Source of the DNA: Phytoseiulus persimilis
Lineage: Eukaryota > Arthropoda > Arachnida > Mesostigmata > Phytoseiidae
Direction: 5' to 3'
Length of the DNA: 64,000 nucleotides
Assembly: GCA_037576195.1 (NCBI GenBank)
Contig: CM075102.1
Span: forward strand, 21,510,745-21,574,744
Positions 13,462-24,369 of this stretch are shown piece after piece. Positions within the stretch are counted from its first letter, which is position 1, and the number at the start of each line of letters is the position of its first letter. A program made the position numbers and the translations under genes. Under the pieces are notes generated by a model that saw nothing but the letters and a program-made list of their open reading frames with translations, did no database searches and had not been told where the DNA came from.

Positions 13462-13818
13462 TCATAAGGCCGCAGCAACGTGATCCTCCCAGACGCTCAT
13501 GCCGCTGCTCTGCGCTAAAACGTCGCGAAAAGCTCGCCGAGCTCCTCCGCTGGTGATGACTCGGTCGATTCGAACAGCACGCGGCGACTTTTGAACAGTC
13601 GCACAGTTGAAGTGGCACCCGCCCTCGAAGTTCGAAACCGCCGGTTCCTCCTCAGGTTTTTTTGAATAAACTTTCCCTGGGGAAGCATTGATCGACTTTT
13701 CGGCCGTGCGAAGCAGTAGGAAGCGATCATGTCGAATATGGGGATCGGACGCGACTCTCTTTTTGTTGCTTCCGATGAATACTCTGATGCTCTCCTGAGA
13801 TCCAGGATTTTCGGCCAT
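13462..13818 (-). CDS. Candidate small gene, unrecognised
   Basis: The ATG in GGCTATGGCC starts a 118-residue frame beginning MAENPGSQESIRVFIG, with a balanced, protein-like composition and two cysteines (GGCHFNC). A strong donor (CGCGTAAGTA at about 13451) follows 9 bases after the stop, so the true gene may use another frame or have a 3'-UTR intron. A further coding-like stretch lies at 13091-13345 on the same strand. The function is not recognised. Confidence 0.28.
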   Translation of the reverse strand: MAENPGSQESIRVFIGSNKKRVASDPHIRHDRFLLLRTAEKSINASPGKVYSKKPEEEPAVSNFEGGCHFNCATVQKSPRAVRIDRVITSGGARRAFRDVLAQSSGMSVWEDHVAAAL

Positions 13819-13819
13819 A

Positions 13820-16170
13820 GCCTCGCAAGATGGACTAATTTCGATGCTTCACTGACTCCGGCCCTCCAGAAAATCAGCTCCGGTCCAATTAAGAGCTTCT
13901 GAAAGTCGACATTATCCTTTGAGCCTCGAGAAGCGCTTCAAGATTCGAGATTCTGCCGCTCATGGAACTCCCCGCAGCCCTGGACTCCAGGCAATATTGT
14001 GATTAACGTAATTCGTGAGCGCGAAGAGCGCTCTGGAAGACTTTCCCATTTCTTAACTTCGGTTTCAAGAAGATGAGCGAAAACTCAAATCTGATCTATT
14101 CGACCCCAAAGATATTCGTCGGAGAAGTGAGAAGCGCTTCGGCGGAACCAAGAGAGCTCGCGGGGCTCGTTACAGAACATACTTTCTGAATCATTATTTC
14201 CACGTCTCGGATTCCCCTGTGACCATTTTGCCACCACATGCCGATTCCCCCGGAATCACGTCACGGGACCCAGGTTCTTTCACAATGCAAAGCTTCTCGT
14301 CATCGATCAAGATCAGTGGAAATAGGGGTCGCTCACACTGAGCCGAACCCTAGTGCGCTGTGGAAGCAGGAAGTTTGATACTCCCACGCAGGAAATTAAG
14401 AGTATCCCATTGAAGGAAGACAATAACCATCGACTTCACTTCGAACAACGAGCCGACAAAGAAGCTCAAGAGGCATCGCGACGACTGTCAACAAGACATC
14501 TTAGTCGTGCAGTGATTTTCACTTGCTTTTGTCGATCATCAGGATGTTGTTTGGTTTTCTAGTTTGATTTCCATTGTTGAGGTAGTCGTTCCGAATCGCT
14601 TTCTCTCGTTCCCATTTCTGCCTGGTTTCGGGAAAGAATGCTCCATGGAAGTTGCTTTCTGACTCATTCGGCTCTTCTTTTCTCGAACGCAACATGAATT
14701 CCACAGATATCGATCAGCTAGCTTGCCGCCCACTCCACACACACACGACCCGGGATCACTCGCCTGTTCACAGCTCACAGGGAAGACACCGTGTTTGACC
14801 GCTACTGACCTGAGCTTTGTGTCGCAATGAGAACAACAGCCTTTCAACGCGCGCCGAATCGGGATTTTTCATCTATCGCGTCCAATAAGGCTTCCCGTCA
14901 CCGAATCACGACCGTGGCACGTGGCCAAACAAGGAGTCCTCGTCACATTCTGAGTAGATCGCTGGAATCGGACACACGGCTTTCACACTTGTTCTCCGAA
15001 TCCCTGGCACCCCTGCTTAGCAGCTACGCCAGAGGGTACGGATTCCGGTCCCCCGTGACTCTCGCAACGAGTCGCGCCGCGGCTGAATAGCTGGGTAAGT
15101 TCTCACATATGTCACTCCACCCCTCCCCCACCCCACAGTCAATCAGGTGGTTTGATGATGGACTTATTTTTCAGGTTATGGAAATACGAGATGACCTCGA
15201 GTCGCGTCAATCGGGAACACGTCGAACGTAACTCGGAACGGCCCCGACTCGAGTTGAAATAACGATGGTTTAGATATTCCGAATCAGCGACGACGCTTCA
15301 ACTACCCATGGAATATCACAGGGGAGAGATGACCATATCGGAGAAACAAATTATCAGAACAAAGTTTCCCGTCCGTTTCCCCCGTAGGATCAGAATATCC
15401 GTGGGAACGCATCCTGGGCTGCAAGGTCTCGTTTTAGGTCGCAACCCGACTTACGCCGTCCCTCTGTTCCCAAATAACGACAGAAGTCGAGGCCTGACTT
15501 TAGTCGAATGGACAGCTTTCACGGGAGATCGATGATCTTTCCTAGAACGGGCAAATTCGTGAACCTCCAAGCAGAGGGTGGGAGGAAGAGATCCAATGAC
15601 AGCGCATGGACACGGTGGATATGTGCTGGAGAAGTAAGAAGAGTGCTGTCTCTTCAATGACCCATCTCGAGACACGCCTAAGAGATGCTGAAGGCACAAA
15701 CAGAGAAACTGGAATTAATGTTCAATGACGAATTTCACCGAGTGAATAATTTAAGTTTATTGAGTGCCGACGCTTCGAGCTAGTGATTCACCACAAACTT
15801 ATTCTATCATCGAAGCTTTTCGGAGGAGCCACTCGGGTTGGTCCCTTTGCCTTTGTTGTTGGTTCCCTTTTGAACGCGTTGTGAGCAGCAGCATGATCTA
15901 CAGTATCCGGGAAATTCCCGCTCGGACGGGGTGCTGCGATGAATCAGGAGCGGAAAAATCGGTTTGCGGCTCCTAAGTCACGATCAACTTTTCTTCCAAG
16001 GAGTGACACTTTTCCAGAAACACAAGTTCTGAATTCGATTCGGTCACGAAGCAGAGACTTTATCGACTCTCCCGCTTACTCGCTCCAGCCCGCTGTCATT
16101 TACAGAGGAGGACGAGAATATCATCGACAGTTCGAATTAGATTAGAATTTAGCCCTTAGGACTCGAAAGT
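13820..16170. other. No gene seen
   Basis: No recognised coding segment, no repeat and no RNA gene noted. Confidence 0.5.
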
Positions 16171-16171
16171 T

Positions 16172-16615
16172 TTAAAAACGGATAGCGTAATCGTGCTCCA
16201 ACTCCAGGATCAAGGTTGTGATGCGATCTTGTTCGAGTTTCTCTTCGAGTTGTTGACGTTCGGCAGACATCCTCACCTCGTCCGCGGAATCGATCGCCGA
16301 CCGAGTTTTCTCTGCGCTTGTTCGACGTGCCGGGGTCGCGGCTCGGGGGCGTTCTTCGCTGCCGAACTTTCTGAAGCGCGCAGGTGGCTTCTTTTCGCCT
16401 GATCCACGTTTGGGGTCAAGCGGATCTACCGCTGATAGTTTCCGATTCTGCCCTTCGTCTTCGGTAGCTTTGCAACAGTGTCTGCTACTTATTCGTTTGG
16501 ATCGCCGAGGTCGGTTCTCCTTGTCTGTTTCATTCTCCGGGTTGCGCTCATCAACGACTGTTTTTTTTTGATCGGGCTTGGCCTTCTCAGAGCGTTCAGC
16601 TCGAGAAACGGGCAT
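16172..16615 (-). CDS. Small basic KEN-motif protein, paralogue A
   Basis: A 147-residue product I do not recognise. The start MPVSR is the first ATG after a TTTCCAG acceptor at 16704 and is shared with the copy at 19915-20439, which is the main reason to believe both. Both copies have VDER at residues 21-24 and DKENR with KEN at 32-34, followed by an Arg/Lys/Ser-rich stretch resembling a nuclear localisation signal. Both have a C-terminal helix of the form QDRIT.LILE.E.DYAI. This copy stops two residues after that helix. KEN is the known APC/C degron, so a cell-cycle-regulated nuclear protein is one possibility, but the motif is short and no domain supports it. No membrane segment or signal peptide is seen. 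Confidence 0.68.
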   Translation of the reverse strand: MPVSRAERSEKAKPDQKKTVVDERNPENETDKENRPRRSKRISSRHCCKATEDEGQNRKLSAVDPLDPKRGSGEKKPPARFRKFGSEERPRAATPARRTSAEKTRSAIDSADEVRMSAERQQLEEKLEQDRITTLILELEHDYAIRF

Positions 16616-16945
16616 GTCCTCGGCTTCTGAGGGTTTCTCTGAGCAACGGGTTCGAAATGGGAAGCGTCTTCTGCGGGGAGCCGAACGAGACGAATTCGTT
16701 CTCCTGGAAACGACCATAGAACGTCAACCGAATCAGGACTCTTTCGGGAACAACGTCGTTACGCTATGGCTCGATAACCTCCGCGAGGAAGACAGAACAA
16801 AGAATCGGTACTTGTTTGTCACAGGAAACTAACGAAATTCTGACCTAGAGCATCGTATTCTACTGTACTTGCTTCTTACCAGGTGGCTCTCTCCCTCTCC
16901 CTGAGTTTTCAGTGATATTCTCGAGCAACTTCGATTCCTGTTGAG
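16616..16945 (-). other. 5'-UTR of paralogue A: exon 1, 176-bp intron and start of exon 2
   Basis: An upstream exon ends at 16880 in CCACCTG with donor GTAAG. The intron spans 16704-16879 and ends TTTCCAG. All frames of exon 1 contain stops, so it is non-coding. The same layout lies upstream of paralogue B. The short stretch around TTGCTCGAG and ATATCACT in exon 1 is recognisably shared with B. The 5' limit of exon 1 is a guess. Confidence 0.5.
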
Positions 16946-17474
16946 GAGTGTTCGGATCAGCAAGACGCATGCGCTCCTAGGTCCTCATTACAGTGCAGCA
17001 CTTGAACTCCTCGAGTCAGATGATATGATCGCTTTCCACCGCCGGGACGACGCATCTTCCGGAGGTCTGGGGATCGAACGTTCGAATTATTATGGATACA
17101 TGTGAAATGTGCACGAAAGCGAACTGAATTGCACATGCACTCAGGTGGAAAGTTGTGATGGCGGTCGCGGATGCCGTAATCTCCGGACTGATCGAATGCC
17201 GAAGTACCCCGGAGAATATTCTGAGCCCATCTCCGACTTTCTAAGCTCCCGCACTCATTCCCGACCGTCGAAATTGGCCTTCCGAAGTGTTATTTTCGCG
17301 GTTTCGGGACTATTTTGTTTCGTTTTTTTTCCGACCGAGAAGGCCTGATTTTGCTGAGGAATGGATGCGAGGACAAGAAACACGGGGATCGGGATATTGG
17401 GTTCCCCTTACCCCTTATATCGAGCACAACAGCACAATGAATTTCGAACGGTCAAGGTTGGAACATCTGTTGAA

Positions 17475-18720
17475 CTATTCCGCCTCCGGATCAGTTTGTT
17501 GTTCTCGGTCTGAACTTGACACGTACATGCCTCCATCCTCTGAGACTTGGGATTTAGTTCCATCTGATGCATCCGATTCGCTATTGCTGGACAAGTGTAT
17601 AGTTTCCAGTGAGCTCTCGGCATCCTCATCCTGAGGTTTCAGCAGAAAATCTATCACAGGATCTAGGAGCACCAATAAGAGGATCAGATGACACTAACAG
17701 CATAACTAGGGGATCAAATATTGATCCAAGTCTCGTCGTTTCCCTCGTGTTGAAGAATCGAAGCCGACGACACTCCCTGTGTCGAGCCTCCTCTGTCAGG
17801 AAACCACTGCGTAGCTCAAAATGGATGCCTTCGGTGCCATGATCCAGAAAGGGTCTCGGCCATTAGTGGCCCCGTGGGTTTTGCACTACTCCTGACAAAA
17901 CTTGGTCAACTTCAAAGGCCCATATTTCGGCTCCCAGATGGGTTACAGCGCCGATCGAGTTATTTTTAGAAAGCTGAAGGAGAGAGATACATTTGGCAGC
18001 GTTTGGATCGAACCTCGGTCGACTCTCCGATTTTTTTGGTAAAAGGAGAAAATAATTTCGGCGAAAAAAAAGCGCCTCTTTTTTTTTGGATTTTTTTTTG
18101 CAAAACCTTCGACTCCCAGTGACCTTTCGATTCAGCTCAACTCCAGAGTGCGCACTCGACGCTATCTATTTCCGCATCGGTCTCGAACTCATCGGTTTTA
18201 AAGGTATTCGTCCATCTTCGATCCGAACGCTTTCCAAAAATATTTCAATCGGCGCTGTAACCCATCTGGGAGCCGAGATACGAGCCTTTGAAGTTGACCG
18301 AGTTTTCTCAGGAGCAGTGCAAAATCCACGGGGCCGATGGCCAACCCTTAATGGCCGAGACCCTTTATGGACCATAGGCGTCATGCGAAACTGTGGATGT
18401 GGATAACAGACGAGCAAGCGCTGTTACGTCTCTTGAGCGTATGTATGGAATACATCCGCATCTGTGTCGGATTTCGAGGACAGTACCGGTAGAATGATTC
18501 TGAACTGAAAGATTAGCTCAGCATTGAGTTTTTTGATTGCCGCGCTCCACTTCGGGTGTGCGAAGAATTCCCTTGCGGTATTCCCGTCATTGGTGTTCCC
18601 GAAGTCTGCCGGCAGCTCACGTTTCTCACGAAGAACAATAAGAAGTACCCGAGGAGGAGGAGGATGATTCATCGCATGGGGAGAGTCGATCTCCAAAAAC
18701 GAGGAGGAATCCCCAGCCTC
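17475..18720 (-). mobile_element. Decayed repeat-family coding copy, interrupted by a fold-back insertion
   Basis: On - from right to left come stretches that resemble a multi-copy protein family seen in arthropod and cnidarian genomes, usually annotated as uncharacterised. They are a GNTNDGNTAREFF block near 18.6 kb, a VHK block near 18.37 kb, a LLVSSDPLI block near 17.7 kb and a Ser/Asp/Glu-rich tail ending at 17475. The order is right for one original reading unit. The copy is broken, with several breaks plus the nested element at 17851-18363, so it is an old, dead copy. I cannot name the superfamily with confidence: the resemblance is from memory of the family, not from a search. It lies between the two KEN-motif paralogues. 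Confidence 0.5.
17851..18363. repeat. Fold-back (inverted-repeat) element
   Basis: The left arm (17851 to about 18012) and the reverse complement of the right arm (18218-18363) start identically with GGGTCTCGGCCATTA. They share long identical runs, including GGTCAACTTCAAAGG and CTCCCAGATGGGTTACAG. Each arm has one short extra block, so the two have drifted apart. The roughly 205-bp centre is T-rich with several poly-T tracts. The whole could fold into a long hairpin. It has no coding capacity. The sequence flanking it on both sides belongs to the decayed repeat-family copy, so it inserted there. Confidence 0.8.
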
Positions 18721-18724
18721 GTTG

Positions 18725-19910
18725 CTTCCATTCGGTAAACTCTAGAGTACCTTCAGGGAAAACTGAGCGGGATTCGAGCCGACGGAATTGATTTCAGGGC
18801 AGCCGTAATCAGACTGGCTGCTGTGAGTGTATTTTCTATACCGGCCCCGGGTGGTTGTGTTGATGAACCTCAGAGGATACGGAACATTGAAGACGCATCC
18901 GACTCCAGATAAGGGTGGATTCTGAGTTGTTCCCGGCTTCTGCCATTCGAGCCCGGCCTGGTGTGGGATACGTGTCTCACCTCCTAGGCGTATTGGCGTG
19001 GTTGACTACCCAGAGAACACCAGGAAGGAAAGTCCGTATCGATACAGTATTCTGGGAGCGTGCAAAACGCGAGCTCCCACCGACTTCAATGAGCGGTACG
19101 CCGGTGACTCAGCCGGTCACCTCAAGAATAAGTTACAGGCCCCGGGCCGAAGCTCAGAGAGACACATCCGAAACCGAAAGGAATGCACGAAGCTGTCCGA
19201 AGGCACAGCTGTGACGCCGGCACGTTCACCGCACGATCGTCGGCGAACAATCGCCACGGAAAAACATTCCTGACGTTGGCCAGGGTGACGATCCTGCGGC
19301 TCTCGAGCGACACGTGGACCATCTTCGAATTGACACGCAGTTCATATTATGTGGAACCGAAGGAAGGGCGATCCTTCGCAAGGATGGAATGCGGCCCTCA
19401 TCATCGGGAGACGGAAGAGTTTAGCAGACGATCAGGTTCCAATCTCAATGTCCGGCACATTGGGGAAGCGAAAACCCGAGGATCTTTCGAGACATCTCGC
19501 TCCGGATCATTCAACTTTGCGCATGCCACAAATTAAGCTCCGATCATCAAGCACCATTCGCCGTTCTGGATTTGGCCAAATAAACAGAGTTGGATTTATT
19601 CAGTTCGGATGCGTCGTAATCATGATCTGTCGCGAACATGAGATTGGTTCATTAATACAGCTTCCGAAGACAGTCGATCAGGTAAGTTGCCACGGGTGAA
19701 TGCGGGTTGTGAGCAGCGGTTAGATTGGCCGGACTCGAGGAGCAGCCCAAGGTGACTTACATTAACGGCAGAATCAGAGACTTCGGAGAGGAGAAGTGCT
19801 CTGGAGAAGCAGTCGCGTTCATAACAGCAAACAAGAAACTTCGGGATTTCGGGATATTGACTCTCACAATCCGACCGCAATCAACAAAAGCCTCCTCTCC
19901 GGTGCGCTCG
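18725..19910. other. Spacer between the decayed element and paralogue B
   Basis: No recognised coding or RNA feature. The 3'-UTR and poly(A) site of paralogue B should lie at the right end of this spacer, but no AATAAA was seen. Confidence 0.4.
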
Positions 19911-19914
19911 ACAA

Positions 19915-20439
19915 TCAGTTGTGGAGAAAATCGAGGATTACATCCATTGCTCTGTCCCGTTCGAGCGAATTCGACGACAGCAGCATTCGGGGCTCGATTG
20001 ATCTGAATGGGATATCAGTCGAAATAGCGTAATCGCTCTCCATTTCCAGGATCAAGTCCGTGATACGATCTTGATTAAGTTCCTCGTCCTCGGGTTCGGG
20101 GCTCATCTCTTTCCGGACAATTAATGGCGACTTGGGATCCTCCGTTCTCGCCTCACGTTTTGGGAGCGCGGCTACGGGACATATCTTTTTTCTGACCCTC
20201 CGTGGCCGCCGACGGTGGCCCTCCGTGTCCGATTCACTTTTGAGGGGTGGCTCTTCCGAGACGCAATCCCCCGAGTTCCGCTCTTCGATGACTTTGGAAC
20301 GGCGAATGCGACGAGACTTTTTCGATCGCCCGCGTCGATTCTCCTTGTCCGCTTTGCTCCGAGAGCTGCGCTCATCCACGATAGGTTCCGGATCCGGCCA
20401 AACGATTCCTTCAGCTATCTTTTGTCGAGAGACAGGCAT
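19915..20439 (-). CDS. Small basic KEN-motif protein, paralogue B (longer C-terminus)
   Basis: A 174-residue product with no recognised family, lying about 3.7 kb from paralogue A on the same strand. It shares the MPVSR start, VDER, KEN at residues 32-34, a basic Arg/Lys/Ser tract and the QDRITDLILEMESDYAI helix. The middle part, rich in Pro, Glu and Arg, diverges from paralogue A and seems free to change. It then runs about 33 residues past the point where A stops and ends in a second, similar helix (RDRAMDVILDFL), so the C-terminal motif may be duplicated within this protein. Codon choice is mixed, less GC-ending than in the three large genes. Conservation between the two copies is the evidence that this is a gene; function is unknown. 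Confidence 0.7.
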   Translation of the reverse strand: MPVSRQKIAEGIVWPDPEPIVDERSSRSKADKENRRGRSKKSRRIRRSKVIEERNSGDCVSEEPPLKSESDTEGHRRRPRRVRKKICPVAALPKREARTEDPKSPLIVRKEMSPEPEDEELNQDRITDLILEMESDYAISTDIPFRSIEPRMLLSSNSLERDRAMDVILDFLHN

Positions 20440-20765
20440 GCTGTTGGCTTCCGAAGGTTCCTTCGAGACACGATTACGGGACAGGAACCGTCTCAACAGT
20501 ACGCCGGAATAAACAAATCCGCTCACCTGGAAATGAGGACGACCGTGAACCACCAGAGGGGATTTGTCACACTTTGGCTTGGAAGCCCTCGCAGCTTGGT
20601 CAAGCTATAGAGACAGGAGGAGCTACGGAAGAGACGAAGAAAACCAGCGATATCGCTGTGGCGGACTGACATCGAGTACTCCTCCTCCGATCGCCGTTCA
20701 CTCACCAGGTGGTTCTCTGTATGGATGAGTGGTGTCCTCGAGCGACTTCAAATCGAAGGTTTATT
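20440..20765 (-). other. 5'-UTR of paralogue B: exon 1, 179-bp intron and start of exon 2
   Basis: Exon 1 ends at 20706 in CCACCTG with donor GTGAG. The intron spans 20527-20705 and ends TTTCCAG. Exon 1 is closed in all frames and carries the same GTCGCTCGAG core as paralogue A. Near-equal intron length and shared exon sequence show that the duplication included the 5' end of the gene. The outer limit is a guess. Confidence 0.5.
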
Positions 20766-20769
20766 GGTC

Positions 20770-23700
20770 AGATCAGCCAACTCACTCGCTGGTACGCTTT
20801 CACTTCTCGATCCGATATTCGTGACCCTAAGAACAACGGCTTCCAACATGGAGATCGAAATTCCGCAGGAACAACTCAACTTCCACAGGGTTTGGAAATG
20901 AACGTTTGACATAGAACGGACCTTCACGCGCTGCTAACAACAAATGCGGAATGTGCATGAACAAGAGTGCTTTGCGCATCCTCTGATTCGAAGTACACAT
21001 GTTCTCTCGGAATAAAGTCGCGAACCGCGAACAAAAAAGGAGCCCAGACGATAACTTGTGCACCCACAACGCTTTCCACCAAACAACTGAGGAGCTCCCG
21101 TAATTTTTTCCGGTTTGGGAGCTTGAACCCTGCCTGATGTACCTTCATTCCTTGCTCAGACAAGTGTGCCTTCACTCTGCATGGCGCTCCCCATTTTTTT
21201 TTTCACCCATTCAGCCCTCGAAAAGCATGATAACTTTCCGCCTTGTCGATTGAGGGCATCATGTTGAAGTTTCGCACTGATCTCAAGAAAACTGCTGAGC
21301 ATCATTCTCCGCTGGCTCTCGGATGACTCCGCTGCTTTCGCGAGGATTTTCGTAAAGGAAAATCTGTTGGAAGACAGAACTGGACATTCGCAAACATCAT
21401 GTGCGGGGGTTTCAAGCTGACAGAGCTCCGATTGTCTTGAAAAATTCGGCCATCAGCAATGGATGACGGCCCCAAGATGGAGACCCGCCTATGCTGGACG
21501 GTAGTTCGTAGCAAAGGAGAACTAGCCGCGGAGCGGATTCTCGAGTCAAGTTAGCTGCACTGGGAATATACCAAGCGAGAACAATCTTCGCGTTTCCGAG
21601 CCAAAGATGAACAGGCCTGCACTTAATTGAATCAATGAGGCAGTATTATCCCTGAGAGAGCATTCCGTCTCGGAAGACGAATCCGATTCGGAATAGATCC
21701 CAACGGCTTATTGGAAAGATGAATCCGCACGAAAAACCAATGGATTTTCGAGGAAATGAGCTGGGTGGAAGATGGAAGAAGGTTGGCAGTTGCGGTGGTG
21801 ACTCCGAGCAAAGTATTCGGTGGGGAGGGGTCGGTGGTCACCGAGTCGCTTACGACGGAACGTCCTGATCCTCATCAAGCGCTCCATCGAGCTCGCCGTG
21901 CTCGCATACATTTCGACTCACACGTTCTGCGTGCTGCACGTCCCGTTCTGCCTGGTGGGTTTTCCTTGCTTTGAACAGAAGATAGGTTCCTCATGCGATG
22001 AAGCATATTTTTCACGTGCGAGCGTTGCGAGAAAAAGCATTCGCCAAGCCCGGGCGTAATGTTTCTAGCTCCACACGGGTTCACCGAGTCGGCACATCAG
22101 CTCTGATTGATCATTGAATTTCGATCTAAAATCATCCAACGAGCTCACTATACATAGACGATATCGATCATTGGGCATGTGATTCACTAAGTTGAGCTCA
22201 TACTCATCATGACTGGAGTCTCCGAAAGAAAAAATTGAACTCACGCCCAAAACTTCCATGAAGTCCTTTTTTGAGTCTGATTTCTGGTTTGAGACCTCGA
22301 GTTTATCTCTGGCATTATTAGGCGGGAACACGCTCGTGACGATTGATTGAAGAGCATTCAGTTTTTAGCATAGAGTTTACCCTAATATGATAATAGTTCA
22401 GACGCGCGGAAAATCCCGAAACGCTTTCTGGGAGACCCAGTTTCGGTGTCAAGGATAAGGGTGCAAATAAACTATCAGAAGCGAGGACGAGAGCTTGCGC
22501 GTGGAAGGCTTTGTGCTGATGTTTTCGCACCGCCAGCAGTTCTCATGGTGATTTATGATTGAACTCCGCTCATGGCGGCACAATGATCTTGAGTGGCTTT
22601 CCGATGGTCGGCATTAACGATGAAAAATTCCAAGCGAGCAAAGTGATTTAATGAGGTCATCGGACACGAACGTGATTGACACGCTTCAACGCAGCCGCGA
22701 ACTTACATTGATCGGAAAGCATGTTCCGTCTAGTGCACGAATGAGCCGGGACGTAGCAGTGAACAAAACTTCTGAGGGCGGTGTAAGCTTCGTACTCTGC
22801 AACTCCCAGGGAGTTGAAGCAGCTCACCTTAAGTCTCGACTCCGAACCCCCAAACAAAGTTGTTTCCGCGACTTCTGTTGTCCCAGGATCTCGTGGAGAG
22901 ATCACGTCAAGGGTTTCGACTCGGGATGTTCAAGGGACTGAACTTCCCGGGATTTTCCCTAAGCGTTTCAAAAGTCGTCCTTCGGTGTCCAATCGTCTTT
23001 CAAATGCTGACCGGTGGGGAATATGTTCGCGAATATATCTCTCTTGGTTCTGTTTACCTCCGTGCTTCCCAGTAGTTCTTCCGAGCCACAGCCTTTGGCG
23101 AGATATCAGCTTGAGTAGCCAAGTATTCAGAATGGCTGAAGCAATCGCAGGGTTCAGATGCTTGGTTTGTTTCTGAAATGTGGACTTCCCCGGTTCGAAC
23201 CGCGGGCAGGTAGGCAAGCTGCCCAGCCAGCTTGTTGGTTATTCTCCGCTGTTTGAAGGACTCCTTGGTAAATCGTGACATCATCTCAATCTTTCAGTAA
23301 CGTCACTAACCCGCAATCTGTTGAGTCGTTCACAAACTTCAAAAAGAGCGCCGACGGACTAATGCTGGAGGAACGCGTAGACCGAAAACGGCCGGACGCG
23401 TGGCTTGAAGAGCAGCCGCAACATTCTGTGAACTTGCCCCCTCGATTAGCCTCCGGAAGTTGTTTTTTCCTGGGAAAGCACTGTTCGGAAATCGCTGAAA
23501 TCTGGATAAGCTCGAGCAGCTGTAATGATTCGGTTCGAGAGGGGATTTTTTTAATTCGAACGTTGGCTTATTCGGTGTCGAGTCCAACTCCTTCCATTTT
23601 GCTGGAATTCGGCTGGAACGCTCCCCAGACCTCCGAGGGCGAACGGATCGTTGACATCCCGGATAACGGGCGCCGGTAAGGACGAGCGGCTTTGCAGGTG

Positions 23701-24045
23701 ACGGAGATTTCCGCATAACATTGAAGCCTTCAGTTGCTGCTCTATAATCTTCAGTCACAGAAACTATGCCGTCCTGCCACAACATTTCTGGCAATGCTTA
23801 CACGCATTACTTCGGTTAGAGCACAAGATCAGCCTTTGTCTGCAGTGTGTTTCCCGTCCGACGCTGGCTGAATCCCTCGAGTCGAACCAACTCATCGATT
23901 TATTCCAGGCGACAATTTACTTTCGTCATCCGAAAACTGAGTCTGAACTGATCAGAACTGGCTGAGCTCTGAGGCAAGATTCTCATTTGACTCATCAGCG
24001 TCTCTTTCTCAGGAGAACTCTTTCTTTGTGCTTTCGGCTGGGGGC
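20770..24045. other. No confident gene
   Basis: Apart from the candidate at 22065-22331, only short frames. A GGTTCGAACC near 23193 resembles a tRNA T-arm but no cloverleaf surrounds it. Confidence 0.45.
22065..22331 (-). CDS. Candidate exon, unrecognised
   Basis: An 88-residue open frame containing VLGVSSIFSFGDSS and PNDRYRLCIVSSLDDFRSKF. It is more A+T-rich than its surroundings, which is odd for this window. A GTGAGTTC inside it could be a donor. There is no recognised homology. Confidence 0.18.
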   Translation of the reverse strand: MFPPNNARDKLEVSNQKSDSKKDFMEVLGVSSIFSFGDSSHDEYELNLVNHMPNDRYRLCIVSSLDDFRSKFNDQSELMCRLGEPVWS

Positions 24046-24047
24046 TG

Positions 24048-24365
24048 CTAATTGCCCCGGCTGGTAATCAAACAAAGTTCAGCATGATCATGAGCAGGCA
24101 TGGAAGAAAATCGTGGAACCTCGATTTCCGGCCTTCTACGTGACTTCTGCCGTTTTCGGCGCTGACCACGATATTCGAGGATTCGGACATGTTTGAGTTT
24201 CTCTTCGATTGTTCGCCTGCCTTCCGATCTCGAGTACGTCCGAATCACTGCAGTGGGTTCTGAGTTTGTTCTTGACCATGTTCCCTGGTTTGACGAAGAC
24301 GAGTTGACGAATGCGAAGCTCGAGTGTTTCTGAACTCGATCAAGGACTTCAAGAGCTCCAGTCAT
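24048..24365 (-). CDS. Candidate small basic protein, unrecognised
   Basis: A 105-residue frame starting MTGALEVLDRVQKHS. It is Ser-rich, then strongly basic in the middle (RGQRRKRQKSRRRPE, a likely nuclear localisation signal). There is some general resemblance in composition to the KEN-motif pair, but no shared motif was found. Coding status is uncertain. Confidence 0.22.
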   Translation of the reverse strand: MTGALEVLDRVQKHSSFAFVNSSSSNQGTWSRTNSEPTAVIRTYSRSEGRRTIEEKLKHVRILEYRGQRRKRQKSRRRPEIEVPRFSSMPAHDHAELCLITSRGN

Positions 24366-24369
24366 CTCG

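Noticed and set aside
23185-23215. GGTTCGAACC, like a tRNA T-arm
   Set aside because: No acceptor, D or anticodon stems can be placed around it on either strand.
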